The notes beneath the pieces are model-generated. The model had not been told where the DNA came from, did no database searches, and saw only the letters and a program-made list of their open reading frames with translations. Positions 23,946 to 36,272 of a DNA stretch of 64,000 nucleotides are shown piece after piece. The stretch lies in NCBI RefSeq assembly GCF_010093595.1, contig NW_022985438.1:1013435-1077434 (forward strand). The letters are read 5' to 3'. The DNA is from Mytilinidion resinicola. Its lineage: Eukaryota; Ascomycota; Dothideomycetes; Mytilinidiales; Mytilinidiaceae. Every line of letters begins with the position of its first letter. The stretch's first letter is position 1. Position numbers and translations under genes: made by a program.

Positions 23946-26207
23946 ATGGCCCAACCTCCCAACGTCCCCAACGGCCGCACCCTGAACAGCCACGAACTCG
24001 CCGCCTACAACGACCTCCCCGTGGCTGAACAGTCCGGCTACCTCCTCTTCGCCGCCGACGTCATCGCCCGCGCAAAACCTTACCCCAACACGCGCGGACG
24101 CGTCGCCCGCACGCTGTTCGAGCGCGGCAAGCACTCCCTAAAGCTAATCAACAAATGGAACGCGCTCAACGATGACGCGGACGGGAAGGGCGCGTGGATC
24201 CCCGGGTGGGCGGCGGCGAGAGCGGCAGAGGCGTCGCGGGCGCAGCGGCTGGCGATGGCGGGTGCGGTGGAGGAAGAGGAGCGGCTGCGGGGGGGGAGGG
24301 CGGCGGAGAGGGAGGAGAGGAGGCGGGCGGGGGTTGCGAGCCCGGTGCGGGAGACGTTGGGGGAGTATGTGAGTGACGATGAAGAGGGGGGTGGGGTTGG
24401 GGGGGAAGGGGTGGTAGAGGAGAGATTGCCTCAAGAGAGTGGGGTTGGAGAGGAGCAGTTGCAGGCGATGGTGGATGCGACGCGTGATGAAGAGCGGCTG
24501 CGGGTTACAAGGGAGGGGGTTGCGGGGCCTGGGCAGCCGTTGCTGCCAGGTTATGAGGATGAGTCTGGCGCTTATGTTGATGTTGTGGGGGGTGGGAATG
24601 CGGTGGTTGGAAATAGGTCGGTCGAGGAGAGGTTGGGGAGAGTGATTGAAGAAGGAGAGATTGACGAGGGAGAGATTGACGAGGGAGAGATTGAAGAGGG
24701 AGAGGTTGAAGAGGGGGAAGAGCCGTATGAAGAACCCGAATCACCACCATCACCGACCGCAAATGAGACACTCGCTGGCCGACGCGCACTCGGCATGGGC
24801 GACTGGCAGTATGTCATGGCGTTAGACACCCGTCACATTAAGACGGGGATAAGTCAGGAGCGAAGTGCGACGAAATCGGTGCTCGTGTGGGTGCTTTGTG
24901 ATAAAGTTACGGGTGTGATAATAGATGTGAGTTTGTTTCTCTTTCCCGTGACTAGCTGTCAAGACTCTACAAAATTGTGCAAGTGACTGACAGCTTCTGT
25001 TTCCTCCTTTCCAGAGAGTAGTTGTCAAGCGTCTAGATTATAGCAGCCCTGATGCAACACTATCCGCAAAACTAGAGCGCTCAATGCGCCACGAGATTGA
25101 GATGCACCTACTAGTGGAGGGACCGGGCTGCAAGAATATCCTTAAAATGCGAGGCGAGGGGTTTCGAGAAGAGACGGAAGTAGGCATGATGTACTTGGAT
25201 TACGCTGCCGGAATAGATCTTGAGCACATGATCAAGCTGCATTATCAGAACAGAGAGTACGTGCTTTTCTAGCCCTATTCGTATCGGTCACTAACTTGAG
25301 CGCGAAAGGCCAGTCCCTGAAGCATATTTATGGTTCGTATTCGATGGACTCGCGGATGCTTTAATGTCAATTACCACCGGAGTATGTCCAGAGAAGGCAG
25401 CTGACAGTTCGCTTCCTGGAGCCGATATGCTCGAGTGGGATCCCGTCTACCATCTCGACATCAAGCCTAGTAATATCTTCCTCGGCGAGCCCATAAATCC
25501 TTACGGGGCCTACTTGACACCGCTGCTAGCCGACTTCGGCCTCGTATGGACAGAGTCGAAGCTAGTTGCAAGAAAGCGTAAAAATGCTCTTCATAACATC
25601 GGAACGCGAGGCTATCAGCCGCCGGTACGTCCCGCTCTTGCAGCCCGTTCATTGTTGCCGGCAACTCTAACATCCCGAACAGGAACAATACAGAGAACTG
25701 ACGGCAGAGGAGGACTACGACCCCAAGGGGTTCGAAGTGGGCCCAAAAGCAGACATATACAGTCTAGGAGTGACAATGTGGAGGTTTATGCTAGCGACCT
25801 GCGATCCCGACGAGCTTTGGAATATACACGACCCTGATGGGGATATCTTTGACTGGGATGATCCAGACCGCCGCCAGCTGCCGATCGACCCCCCGGGTTA
25901 TTGGGGGATGTATTCGAATCGTCTGACGCAGTTGGTGTATGACTGCCTAAAGATGTATCCACCCCACCGGGTGGACAACAAGGATCTCAAACGGCGTACG
26001 GCAGAAGGGTTCGCCTGGTTTCAAGAGACATTTCGGGAGGTGAAGCTCTCTATAGAGCAGTGGGATAATGGGGAGTCTCTACCTTGGGGATTTCAACCCT
26101 TTATCATAGACGATCCGTTCAAGAAAGGCAGTGTACCGCCGGGCAAAAGAAGAAGAATCGACGACAGTGGCGTTGCGCAAGGTGACGCAGACAGTGGGGC
26201 ACAGTAA
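23946..26207 (+). CDS. Fungal protein kinase-like protein with acidic repeat
   Basis: This is a 687-residue protein of four exons: 23946-24926, 25015-25256, 25309-25624 and 25683-26207. Residues 1-290 are not a kinase fold; they contain an RE-rich coiled coil and an acidic tandem repeat around 24649-24720 (EEGEIDEGEIDEGEIEEGEV). The rest is a divergent protein kinase domain. The catalytic loop reads YHLDIKPSNIFLG, with HLD in place of HRD but the Asp, Lys and Asn kept. The activation segment has LADFGLV, followed by GTRGYQPPEQY and the DIYSLGVTMWRFM helix. VKRLD probably supplies the ATP-binding Lys. The C-terminus has a basic KRRR patch that could serve for nuclear import. It resembles the expanded fungal kinase-like families; substrate unknown. 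Confidence 0.85.
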
Positions 26208-26231
26208 ACCTCCAGAACTAAATCATTCCGA

Positions 26232-26362
26232 AGACTCGGGAGCTGTTCGAGACTCAGTGAAAGATCAGCACCAATAGAACTCAGGGGCATTTCCGGGTGA
26301 AGGACCAACATAAATGGAACTCGGGGTAGTTTCGAGACCCAGTGAAGGATCCGCACCAAAGG
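26232..26362. repeat. Three imperfect tandem units downstream of the kinase
   Basis: Three units of about 40-47 bp follow one another, each built on aactcggggna-ttcgagac-cagtgaaggat-cgcaccaa. The first (26232-26278) and third (26318-26362) are closest; the middle one is shortened. No reading frame runs through them. Confidence 0.65.
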
Positions 26363-27142
26363 GTTGAAGCGGTCGAAATGAGGATGGTAGCAACTAAAGG
26401 GCGGATCGCTGAAGCGAGTAACTTTGATTACCCTTGAGCACCCACCTGGTAGCGTGGGTAGGAATCCAGCTCCCGGGATTCAAAGGCATTGGTGGATTGA
26501 TCAAGCTGGACGAAAGCGAGGATCAATTGAGAGGATTGATAGGTACCGTACCAACCTTTGAGTAATTCGGGTACAAGTTAATGTAGAAGGTATATTTACT
26601 GCTAGCGGGAGGACCTTGAGTGGAATGTGTGGGTAGCAACCTTGTGAATCCGCCTAACACAGAACTGGCCTTGGAGTAGTTGGAGTGGGTTTCGAATGGG
26701 TGTGGATTAACCGGCCGGCCGATCGACGGATCTGAGGTTGGACGAATCACTGCCCACACTGCGTAAGGGTCTAGGATGTATCTTAGCAACCGTGCTAACA
26801 GATAATGAGGTCTGGGTAGTCACGACTAGTGAAGCTAGCAGACCGAACGGAACGTCAATAGCGCTTCTACGAGCGAAAGTAAAGAACCAGCAGCAAATGC
26901 ACACAATCAGATTGGTGTCCTAAAACCAGAACGTGAAGTAGAATTCCTCAAAGAGCCTAACAGCTCCATCATGAATATACGTTGACTCGTACCGGCCATC
27001 ATTTACCCCCGGAACGCCTGAAACGATCTTGGGAAAAACAGGGTATACGTTCCGGAGCCCGATATGCTTCAGAGAAAAGCCGCTCCAATACAGCCCACAA
27101 GTACGCCTCAAATGCTAACTCCCATCACGCAAAAAACTCGAA
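26363..27142. other. Intergenic, no gene seen
   Basis: Lies 3' of both convergent neighbours. Open frames are short and without domains. Confidence 0.45.
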
Positions 27143-30100
27143 TCACTTTCCCATGTCTAAAAGGATCTTACCCAGATCCCTAAGTCGAACCGGCTTGGTC
27201 AAGAACAAGTCTGCGCCACTGGCATTGGCTTCTTGCTGCACGCTCGCGCTCGCAAGACCGGTAAGAAGGATGATAATCGCAGGCTTGAGTTTGTGCAAGC
27301 GCTCGTACGCACGGATGAGCCGCGTGCTCGTCAGACCGTCCATGACAGGCATTGAGATATCTGTACACGAAGTGTTAGCATGGAAGTCCGTCGTGGTCGA
27401 CGTAACCAAATAGGAAGTGTCAACGAACCCATGAATATGATTCTGCAAGCCTCCGGGTTGGCTTTGTAGACGTCAAATGCTATGGCTCCATCTTCTGCAA
27501 CTCTATACGAGTACTTGGATTTTCTCATAAAAGCCGCCAGGATCTGAGAGTGTTAGACATATTCTGATTTCGGAAGCTGAGCCTACAGTACCTTTACGTT
27601 GATGTGATTATCGTCGACTATCAGAAAAGGCCCTGGTCCTTTGTGCACCTCAAGTTCTGGAGTTTCAGTAACATCAGACGAGCTTTGTTCGGTCGGCGGC
27701 GGACGGTCCGGCATTACGACAATAGATATTGGTATCTCTGTGGGGGACAAAGGAAATTCTGTATCGCTCATATCTGCATAGTAGCCAGTGGCGTCTGTCG
27801 CAACAGAAGACGTGGATGGAAAGCCGAACTGATTGATAGCGTCATTCCCGAGTGGGGGTGCTTCAAGTAGCGTAGAAACTGTCGAAGATGATGGAACAGA
27901 CTTTTTACCAGCCGTACGACGTTCGAAGCAGAGATTCAGTGCCTTCGCGAGTTTCCGAGGGCCACAACTAATAGAACATATCAGTAAAGTGTGTCGATGC
28001 CATAAGAATAGCTTGGGGACGTTCAACGTAATAGACTTCGTATAGGAATAGACTTACGGTTGAGAGAGATACTCAACGACACGACCTTGCGAATCAATAT
28101 GCTGCAAAGCACAAGCTGATGCTGCAGACCTGCAGAGTACAATGACGATAGGTTGCAGCTGTTCGCTCTGGTCAGGACTGATTTTAGGAATCTCTGCAAG
28201 CAGCTTTCCAGAAGTGAGCTCATCCGTATTGAAGGGAGTCTCGACAACCAGATAAAGGTCACTTGGACGGTCTGTTTGTTGCTTTGTATCCAAGCGAAGG
28301 CCGAACCAGTTTTTGCACATCTCCTGCAAGGACGACTTCAAAGCTTGTGGGCCATCATTCTCAATCTGAAATGGGACCGAAGGCTTCCTGGGTTTGATAG
28401 TTTCTGCACCAATTTCGACACCAATCAGGCAAGCTGATAATGTTTTGGTTTGTTCGTAGACTTTACCAAGGCACGAGTCTTCGATCTGGGTGGGGCCGTT
28501 GATTTCTGGTGCTGCTTGAGCTAGTGGTAGCGTGACAGTGACTTGTGTGCCTTCGTCCTGAACACTCTGTACGTCAATCTTGCCACCTTGTGAAAGAATG
28601 ATTTGACGGATTATGCTGAGGCCAAGGCCGGTTCCTGGAGATAGTCGATCTTCTTGTGCAAAAGGCTGGAATAGTCGACCTCGAAGATAATCTCTAGACA
28701 TGCCTTTGCCTGAGTCGGTGACAACTAAGGTTATCTTTGAGCGTGATACCCCATGTCTCATTGGCAGCGGCTTAGCTTTGAGAGATACACGGATGTATCC
28801 ACGAGCAGCTACGTGTAGTGTAAGCAGGCGTCAACTAATAAGGAACATGATGATCTTACTGTACTTGAGAGAATTTGCAAACAGGTTCATCACTATTCGT
28901 CTCCATGCTCCAGCCTGGGTGCTGAAGGCCCAATCAACGTCTTTGTCGATGTCGAGTATTACAATGACACCACCTAGGTTATACTCTCTCAGCTCGGTGT
29001 TGATCTGCGCATCGCCATATCGATCAGACGAGTAGGATGCATCATGGGGCCTGGAAGCACTGTTGTTAGCATGGCGCAGCTTCGGCTTTTTCTTCTGCGG
29101 GCTCGAATTGGCCTTCGCACGTTTCTGAGTGTCATAGCCTGCAGAGACGGCAGCAACCACCTCCTCGGTGATGACGTCTAGTTGTACCCTAGCACTCATG
29201 GCCATCATGTCGCTTCCAATTTTTGATCTCGGAGCTGATTGGGTATTGTTGTGGGATCCGTGTGTCCTACGTCTCTTCGAAACCTCCATGAAGTGGTTGA
29301 TTTTGGTGAAATCGAGTAGCTGTGTTGTATGTGAGTAGGCGTGAATAGACAGGAAGATGAAATCTTACATGATCAACGGTGTCAAGCAGCGTTCGCCCAC
29401 AGGTTTCTATTGTATGTACCATATTTCCCTGAAACGCCGTCACAGCCGAATCTTCCAGCATCTCAACGCTTCCTAAGATGCCATGGAGTGGTGAGCGGAG
29501 TTCGTGGGAGATAGATCCCAGCAGATCTGTTTTCGCTTTGTCGGACGTGGAAGCATCCAGACGTGCTACCTCAGCCATAATGATTGAACTGAACGCTGAC
29601 AAGTAACTGAGCTCGCCTTCAGATGTGAATACTCGTTTCGGTGTGTTAGTCCATACAATGCCGCCTGAAAACCACCGCTCTCTGTGGTTATCCCATAAGG
29701 GAATCAAAGCAATACATCTGGCTCCTGGAAACGTCTTGATGAGAGTTTCTGCTTCGCAGAACTTCGAAAACCGCTTGCGGGCCTTCTTTCTCTTTGCTGA
29801 ACTACCATGACTGGATCTGTCGGTAGACTTGAACCCGCTTCGACCAACTCGCTTAGAGCTGTCTTCGCCTGATGAGTCTGACGAAGAAATGTGGCCTTCC
29901 TCGTCAAAGTAGTAAATCTTCCCTTTCGGATGCCTGCGCAGTAAGCCCTTCAAAAACTTTTCCGGGATTGGCAACGCGTTCTGCGAGGTAAAGTCGCCAT
30001 TGATGCTTGAATTGTTAGTGGTCGAGAAGCCCAGAATACCGCTCATCCTTTCTTCTAGAGACTTGTCACTTTCTCCGCCGGATGACGGAGCAGGCGAAGC

Positions 30101-31375
30101 TGAAGTCTCTGACGCACTGCTAACGCCGGAGACCATACCCCCAAACGACCCAATGCTGGCATCCAGGAAAATCGCCCCTTCAACTTCCATAGATTCTCTG
30201 ATGATGTTGGCTGCTCTTGAAAAGGTCTGCTTTACATTGAGCGAAAGCATGCTTTCTTGCAAATCCACGCTCGGTTGTCGGCTAGTCGATGTAGAATGAC
30301 GAGACAAGCCCCGCAGCGTGTGTTCTGGCGAGGGGCTGTGAGGGGGAGTCGATGCGGGGGTAAGATATGGAGAGGGCGTTTGTTCAAGCGGCAACGGCTG
30401 CTCAGATACACTCCCTGCGGTGGATTGTGTTGATATGCTCTGAAAGTGTGGGGCATCGGTCGTAACAGACCCATGACTCGCACTGGAGCGGTCCAGGCTG
30501 ATGACGATCTCATCTTGAGCCTTTTGTAGATCTTGCTGTTGCACGTTCAATTGACCTTCTCCGCCAAAGTCAACGCGAGAAGGCTCATACGTCCGGTCTG
30601 CTACTGTCGCTCCTCCACGCCAGTTTCGGAGTGTTGATTTTCCTTCCACAAAGCTTCCGAGGCCTCTCACTAGTCTCTCCCCCCTCCTATGTTCTTCTCG
30701 CGAGCGTGCCAACTCCAGATGTGCCATGACCGTGATAGCCATGTCCTTCATGAATTGGCAATGCTCCGGGCCGATGTCCTCCCGTGGGACGTCATGCATG
30801 ACGCAGTATGATCCGATGTGTGCACCTTTGGGGCTGCAGATTGGCACGCCGGCGTAGAACCGAGTGAATGGCTTCTTGACAACGAAGGGCATGTTGGCGA
30901 AGCGGTCATCCTCTGCAAGGTCTGGCACAACGATGACACCCCTCGAGTCCGGATCGTCTGGACAAGGAGCGTTGGAGGGCATATCGACAACTAGTTGGCA
31001 GATTCCCGACTCCTTTGGTAGCACGGTAGTGCCCAGCCAGAGGGCGTCTCCTGCATCGTGTACCAGGTCGCTCTGAAGCGATAGGGTTTGTGTAGCTTCG
31101 GCAATGACGAATTGCTGTGTACGGTCGAAGAGGGATATGATGCATCGCTTTGCGTTCAGGCGCAGAGCTCCGAGCTGAGCAAAGGCAGTAAGAGAGGTAT
31201 CGTGGGAGGATTCGGCGACGCTGCCAGCGACTACCCACGGGTAGCTCCCGCATGTCTGCGGCGACAAGTACCTGGGCGACAACAAGTGAGACTCAGACTC
31301 GGCATCAGCAATGTAACGTTCAGCATACTTGTAGAACTCTCGCTCTCTCGCCGTCTCGGAGAGCTGCTTAGGCAT
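27143..31375 (-). CDS. Hybrid sensor histidine kinase with GAF domain
   Basis: This 1308-residue protein combines sensor, kinase and receiver for a His-Asp phosphorelay that normally passes through Ypd1. Six exons fit in phase: 31375-29369, 29319-28860, 28808-28058, 27967-27592, 27543-27429 and 27360-27143. A GAF domain covers about residues 60-230 (RCIISLFDRTQQFVIAEAT, FYAGVPICSPKGAHIGSYCV). A Ser-rich linker follows. The HisKA box LLGSISHELRSPLHGILGS lies near residue 620 with the phospho-His in SHE. The ATPase domain shows VVTDSGKGMS, PFAQED and GTGLGLSI. The receiver has VDDNHINVK, the phospho-acceptor Asp at about 1237 (FMDISMPVMDG) and LTKP. There are no membrane segments, so it is a soluble kinase. 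I start at the MPKQLSE methionine, which is the family-like N-terminus. Confidence 0.94.
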
Positions 31376-31799
31376 AGTGACGGATGTGGCGCTGGGAAAG
31401 ATGCAGTTGAGGGCTACAGCCCAGGCGGCGGTGGTGAAGGAAGAGGGGCTGATGCAACGCAGGCCATGGTCGTCGAACGCTGGCACGGGAAGGCATATGA
31501 CAGCGGCCGCGACCTGAGGTTTGCATGGCTGCTGCAGCCGTCTTGGTGGCGAAGTGCCGGTTGCTCAAGCGTCGAACGTCGATGCCACCTGCAACCAGTG
31601 ACAGGAGGTCTGGCCGACTCCGACGACTCCGAAACATGAATAATCACCCCTGCATATTACCCAGGCCCACCACCATTAATAGTGGCCTGAGTATCTCGAT
31701 TTACTCTACGTAGTGGTGCAGACGACGGCTCGACGGAGTGCCCCGCGGCGCCTCTCCGGGACCCTTCACCGGGCTATTGGTTCTAGAACACCAGGGAGG

Positions 31800-32280
31800 G
31801 CTTGCAGAATACTACAAGGCTTGCAGCATTCCTTATAGTTGGTCTCAGGGTCTACGGGCCGGTTTTTTGCCACGAAAATCAACGATAGCCAGTATTTCAC
31901 GCTTTAAGAGTCCGTGGATATACTCGCGGCTTTCCAACCCCTCTGCGCAGCAGGGTGGTTGGAAGGCGGCTGGAAAGGCACGAGTAGCGCTAGTTGTAGG
32001 TACAAGGCTGGTCGAATTCTGGAAGGCTCAGAGCATTCCCTAGGTGGTCTCAGGATCATTGCGTGCCGGTGTTTTGCTCTTGCAAAATCGGCGATAATCA
32101 GCACGCCACACTTCAAAAGTCCGCAGAGATAGAACTACAAGGCCTGTAGGACACGTTACCACGTGTTACTAGCAGGTTTAAAGCATTCCTTAGTTGGTCC
32201 TTGTCCCAGCGTCATGCCTATGCCAGCTTTTTCCTCTGGAACACCGACATCAATCAGTCCCCACACGTCAAAAACCCCTA
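31800..32280. repeat. Decayed tandem repeat, about three units
   Basis: Three blocks share an ordered set of motifs: acaaggcttg/ctgg, then (c)agcattccttagttggtctc, then a GC stretch with ccggtttttgc, then a-tcaacgatagccag, then cttcaaaagtccg-agata. The blocks begin near 31810, 32008 and 32130. They differ by many substitutions and indels, so they are old. They overlap no gene and lie 5' of the histidine kinase and 3' of the GST-like gene. Confidence 0.6.
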
Positions 32281-32300
32281 GATACAGAGCTACACCACCC

Positions 32301-33482
32301 TCATCCCTCGACCTTGCGCACCACGTAGCCTTGCCGTGGGAAATGGAGCCTGATGCCGTTCTCCAGCTCCAGTACTACCTCCTTAAGCCCGACGCCCACC
32401 AGCTTCCCATTCTGCGGATGTGCGCCTGGCTCGGCACTGCGAACTGTTAGCACAGTACTGGACACACCACACTACACTGTGACACCATAGACTCACTCGA
32501 GGCTCTCTACGCCCACAACCGTGCCCTTCTCAATACCCAGGGGGTCCGCTTGATCGAACGATGGCGTATTAGCTACATACCTAGCGTCGAGGATAGCCTT
32601 GATGGCCTCCTCCTGCCCAATCTCCTGAGGCGTGCTGCGCGGGAGCTTCTCAACCCTACCACACCACAAATTAGCCATCAAGCACTCTTCCTGCAAGCAC
32701 CCAAACTTACCACTCGTGCACCTTCGGAAACTCCTCCTTCCCAAACCCCTCCACCTTCTCCACCTGCATTGTCCTCAAAATCCACCTCACCGCAAACCCC
32801 ACATGCACATCCTCCACGCTCATCGAAAACCCCCCAATCCACGGGCCCGCCTTCAAAAAATCATGCTCCACAATACTCATCGTCGCCCGAAACTCCGCCA
32901 GCGCGCTCGGTCGCAGCGACGGCAGATCCGGGCGACAAAGCTGCGCTGCAAGTCATCAGATCAGAACCCACAATCACAATCATTAACCAGCCCCCTCCAC
33001 TCCAACTAATGAAAAGAAATCATCAGACCTCACACGGCCGCCATTGCACTCACGGAAAATAGTCTTGCGATCCTGCAGCATCGCCTCGTCCGGCACCCGC
33101 CCTATCAACCCCATCGCGCTGCTGAACAGCGCGCGCCCGAACGCCTCGTACGCTTTCTCGGCGCGCATGCGTGGGAAGCCAGGCGCGAGCTTCTCGAGCA
33201 CGGCGTCGATGATGATGGATGTGTCGCAGTAGACATCTTTGCCCATGGCGAGCACGGGGATGCGGCGGTAGGTGATGCCGAGAGCGCTGAGCGTGGGGCG
33301 CGGGAGGAGGGGTGGTTGGGCGCATTGGAGGTATGGCCGCGAGGCGCAGGCGAAGAGGAGGCGGATTTTTTGGCCGAAGGGGGAGAAGTCTTGGTGGTGT
33401 TAGGACTGAGGCACGTAGTTTTAAGAGGCAGGGAGTGGCAGGCACCGTAGTCGAATAGGATGACTGGGGGTGTTGTCGACAT
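32301..33482 (-). CDS. Glutathione S-transferase-like protein
   Basis: This 300-residue protein has an N-terminal thioredoxin-like GST domain. Five exons fit in phase: 33482-33446, 33389-33054, 32945-32711, 32655-32497 and 32436-32301. The start MSTTPPVILFDYDFSPFGQK gives the first strand and active-site loop, with SPFGQK in the position of the catalytic Ser/Cys. LGITYRRIPVLAMGKDVYCDTSIIID follows, with the cis-Pro in RIPVL and the glutathione-contact D-T/S. Residues 95-210 form an all-helical C-terminal domain (KAYEAFGRALFSSAMGL). The last 100 residues (QADPLGIEKGTVVGVESLE and ELENGIRLHFPRQGYVV) look like a small beta domain added to the GST. A close family of fungal GST-N proteins has this layout. 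Reaction unknown. Confidence 0.82.
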
Positions 33483-34103
33483 CTTATCAAGCTGTGAAAT
33501 TGTGAGTTTGGATAGACAGGCAGGTGTGTAGTTGCAGGTAATTGAGAGATAATGCGACTTGAGTTTATATCAGATGAAAAGTCAAAGGCCCCTGACGTGA
33601 CTAACTACTCTTTAAACTATCTACAGAGACTCTTTTTAGTATATCTCTAGCCATCCTTAGTGGCATCGGAAATGGGTGATTCCGCGGGGACCTCGGGATC
33701 TTTCTGACAAGCCTCAACACCAACGCTCTCGAGGACTGCAGTATGCGACTATTGCAGAGTCAACAATTGCACGTCAGCTGCACGTCATTGAGGAGATAAC
33801 CGAGAATTCGCGTAATCACATGGACATGGACGGGAATGATATTTGCACTCTATTTTTTTTTTTTGGAGTTTTATTGCTACAGATCTCGAAACAGAAACTC
33901 TCCACTAAGAAGAAACACAGTTATAGGAACTGTAAAATACGTCTCCAGCTTCTAAAATAGCACCTGATACCCAATCTCCACCCCTCGTTTTGTGATCAAG
34001 CTTGCATACAACGGGGCAGTATTGCAGCCTTGAGAGATTGCGTGTGGCTTATATCTTCTCCCATAAACCCAATAGCTTACCGCCGCCCTTGTCATCCCTC
34101 TCC
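33483..34103. other. Intergenic, no gene seen
   Basis: Contains a 10-T run near 33857. Open frames are short. Confidence 0.45.
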
Positions 34104-34842
34104 TTATGCTTCACCATCCCCCCGCCAAGGCGGCAGCGTGTTGTTGTCGTAATGCGGAATGCTCACATAATGTCCAGACGGCTTAGGCTGCTCCTGGTTT
34201 TCCCCAAAGGTCCTGGCAGCCAGATAAAGGATTTGCGCTGTACCTGGCACGTTTGTTCCGCGGACGACGTGATGTTCATATCCCGTTTCCCCATCTCTTT
34301 GTAGGCGTTCGGGAAGAATTCACAAACGTAGACCAGGTCCAAGAGGAAGTTGTAGTCGATCGACTTGCGGTTTTCGGCTGCGAGGCGGCTCTGGTCGCCG
34401 TAGTTGCGGTATCCGAAGTCGTGGCGATAGCAGTAGGGAAGCAATGCTGTCACGTTGATGCCCATGCAGCCGTCGGAGGTCCTGCTAAAGCGTGAGCATG
34501 AGTTGGAGAATGCTTGGCGAGCTACTTTAGGTTCTGCGGGATCGATTTTTACAATAGCTTTGGACTGTTGATTGCCAGTAGGGCATCTCTGGCAGGGGTG
34601 TATGGGTGTGCGCCGGCTGCTGGAGCAGTGGAAGTGCTGTGACCGATGCTGGAAGTACACTTACCAGTTGAGATAGGCGGGTTCCTTCTTGTCGCGCGCG
34701 ACTTGGAAGTCGTCATTCGTGATGTTGAACAGAAGCCGGCAGGTGATCTCATCTATGGTGCGATTAAGACGTAGGGCTTTGGACGGGGCATGGCTAAGAT
34801 CAGTGAGATGAAAGCCAGAGAGAGGAGTTGAGTGGCCCTCAT
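34104..34842 (-). pseudogene. Secreted phospholipase A2 gene with two frame breaks
   Basis: The core matches the fungal/bacterial secreted PLA2 family, which hydrolyses the sn-2 bond of phospholipids. Exon 2 (from 34481) encodes TSDGCMGINV, then YCYRHDFGYRNY with the catalytic His-Asp pair. A hydrophobic leader (MRATQLLSLAFISLILA) starts at 34842, but the rest of exon 1 continues in a different frame; the shift lies near 34791-34794. A second shift near 34243 separates the PLA2 core from the C-terminal helix (AQILYLAARTFGE), which is read in another frame to a stop at 34104. The intron 34664-34482 is intact. Both shifts sit at short C or G runs. They could be real one-base losses or assembly errors. 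The calcium-loop region between SDGC and YRHD is shorter than usual. Confidence 0.72.
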
Positions 34843-35459
34843 GATGGCTGCGATAGAGTACGAGGGTAGAACTCCGCGTATACTTGTTTGGCGCGGGCGG
34901 GAGTAGTCTCAAGTAAGTTCAGAGAGGAAGTGTCGTGTAGGTTTGAGCTGGTGCAACGGAAACTGAAACTTGTATACTCGCGGCTATGAGGAATAGAACA
35001 CATTTCTGATTCTGAGTTCGGGGATGACTGCGAAGTTCTTGAAACCGAACCTTGGGTACGACTTCGGTACTACGACTCATTAAGGCTTGGGAATCATGGC
35101 TCCAGAATGGCGGAATTACGACAGCCTGGGAAATAACCTAAGCAGCGTCAAGAGAACGTAATAAATCTATGACCATGCTCGAAACAGAACGCTATCGTGC
35201 TCGACTCCGTGCAGATTAGATCCATGATGTCGACAGGAGTTCCAAAATGCTCGTGCGAGAGTAAATATACATATAGAACATTGATTTGAAGGCATATAAA
35301 ATGTAGGCGACGGGAAACAACGAGAAAGCAAGTAGTCAAAAGTCTCATCATACCCAGACATCTCGTACAACAATCGTATAGCCAAGCTGGAGTCGATCGT
35401 CACGTGATGTCGTTCATCGGTGCCGGGGTATCCAATCTGAATTTAGAGGAGAATAGCCT
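34843..35459. other. Intergenic, no gene seen
   Basis: Flank between two minus-strand genes. Short frames only. Confidence 0.45.
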
Positions 35460-36272
35460 TTAACCCCATACGCAGGAAGTTATTGACCTGAACTGGGAAA
35501 GCTTCTCGGTGCACTCTTCGTAGACTCGATGTCCATCCGTATCGTCGTCAGCATAACCCTCAACCCGGCGATCAAAATTGAGGACTATCTTGTCGATACC
35601 CTTCAAAACTCTGCCGACTTCAACGACATGATACACCATTCGAGCCTTTGCGCCATCCGGAACCCGAATATATGGAACACCAATCCACAACGTCACGCTT
35701 TTGATGGCTGGCATGCGGGCAATGACTCGCTTGAGCGCTGACCGTTCCATGGCAAGAAAAGGGTCCATCGTTGGTACTGACGGAATGGTCACCGGCGGAC
35801 TGAGCTGAGTAGGGTCGGCTGGTACCCCTGAATATGTGTAGAACTGCTGGAGCCGTAGAAAAAGCGTGATCTCGATGTGCCGGACTAGAGACAACGGCTT
35901 GGCACTCAACAACTCGTCGGGCGTGCGAACAGGTCGACGACTTGAGCGGTACGTCGTCGGAACAAAATCAGATAACGGACCAAGCCAGAACGAAAACTCT
36001 TTGTAAAGCACTTCCATTGCTTCATCATGGATTTGCTTGTTTACTCGCAAAATCCTGGTCATCTTCTCGGTCCCCCAAAATCCGGGCCGATTGCGAAGAA
36101 ATTCATCGCTGAGAATTGCTACTTCCGATCGCTGAATATACTTGGGCCGACGGCCAAGATCCGGGTCACTGAAGCTGAAGGAGTAGATCCGGAGGCGCAG
36201 TTCAGTGGGGAGTTCCAGAAACCTCGATCGCGGCGGGACATTGTGGTCGAGCGATTGAGACGCGGTACGCAT
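35460..36272 (-). CDS. F-box-like/DUF7730-type protein
   Basis: This intronless 270-residue protein has the opening PRSRFLELPTELRLRIYSFSF, the pattern of fungal F-box-like proteins (LPxELRxxIY). It continues with MTRILRVNKQIHDEAMEVLYKEFSFW, which is the second hallmark helix of this large family. The rest gives LVRHIEITL and VTLWIGVPYIRVPDG without further domains. Such proteins are expanded in Pezizomycotina and mostly uncharacterised. An SCF ubiquitin-ligase role is possible but not shown by the sequence. The start at 36272 gives a full domain, and the frame is uninterrupted. Confidence 0.8.
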   Translation of the reverse strand: MRTASQSLDHNVPPRSRFLELPTELRLRIYSFSFSDPDLGRRPKYIQRSEVAILSDEFLRNRPGFWGTEKMTRILRVNKQIHDEAMEVLYKEFSFWLGPLSDFVPTTYRSSRRPVRTPDELLSAKPLSLVRHIEITLFLRLQQFYTYSGVPADPTQLSPPVTIPSVPTMDPFLAMERSALKRVIARMPAIKSVTLWIGVPYIRVPDGAKARMVYHVVEVGRVLKGIDKIVLNFDRRVEGYADDDTDGHRVYEECTEKLSQFRSITSCVWG

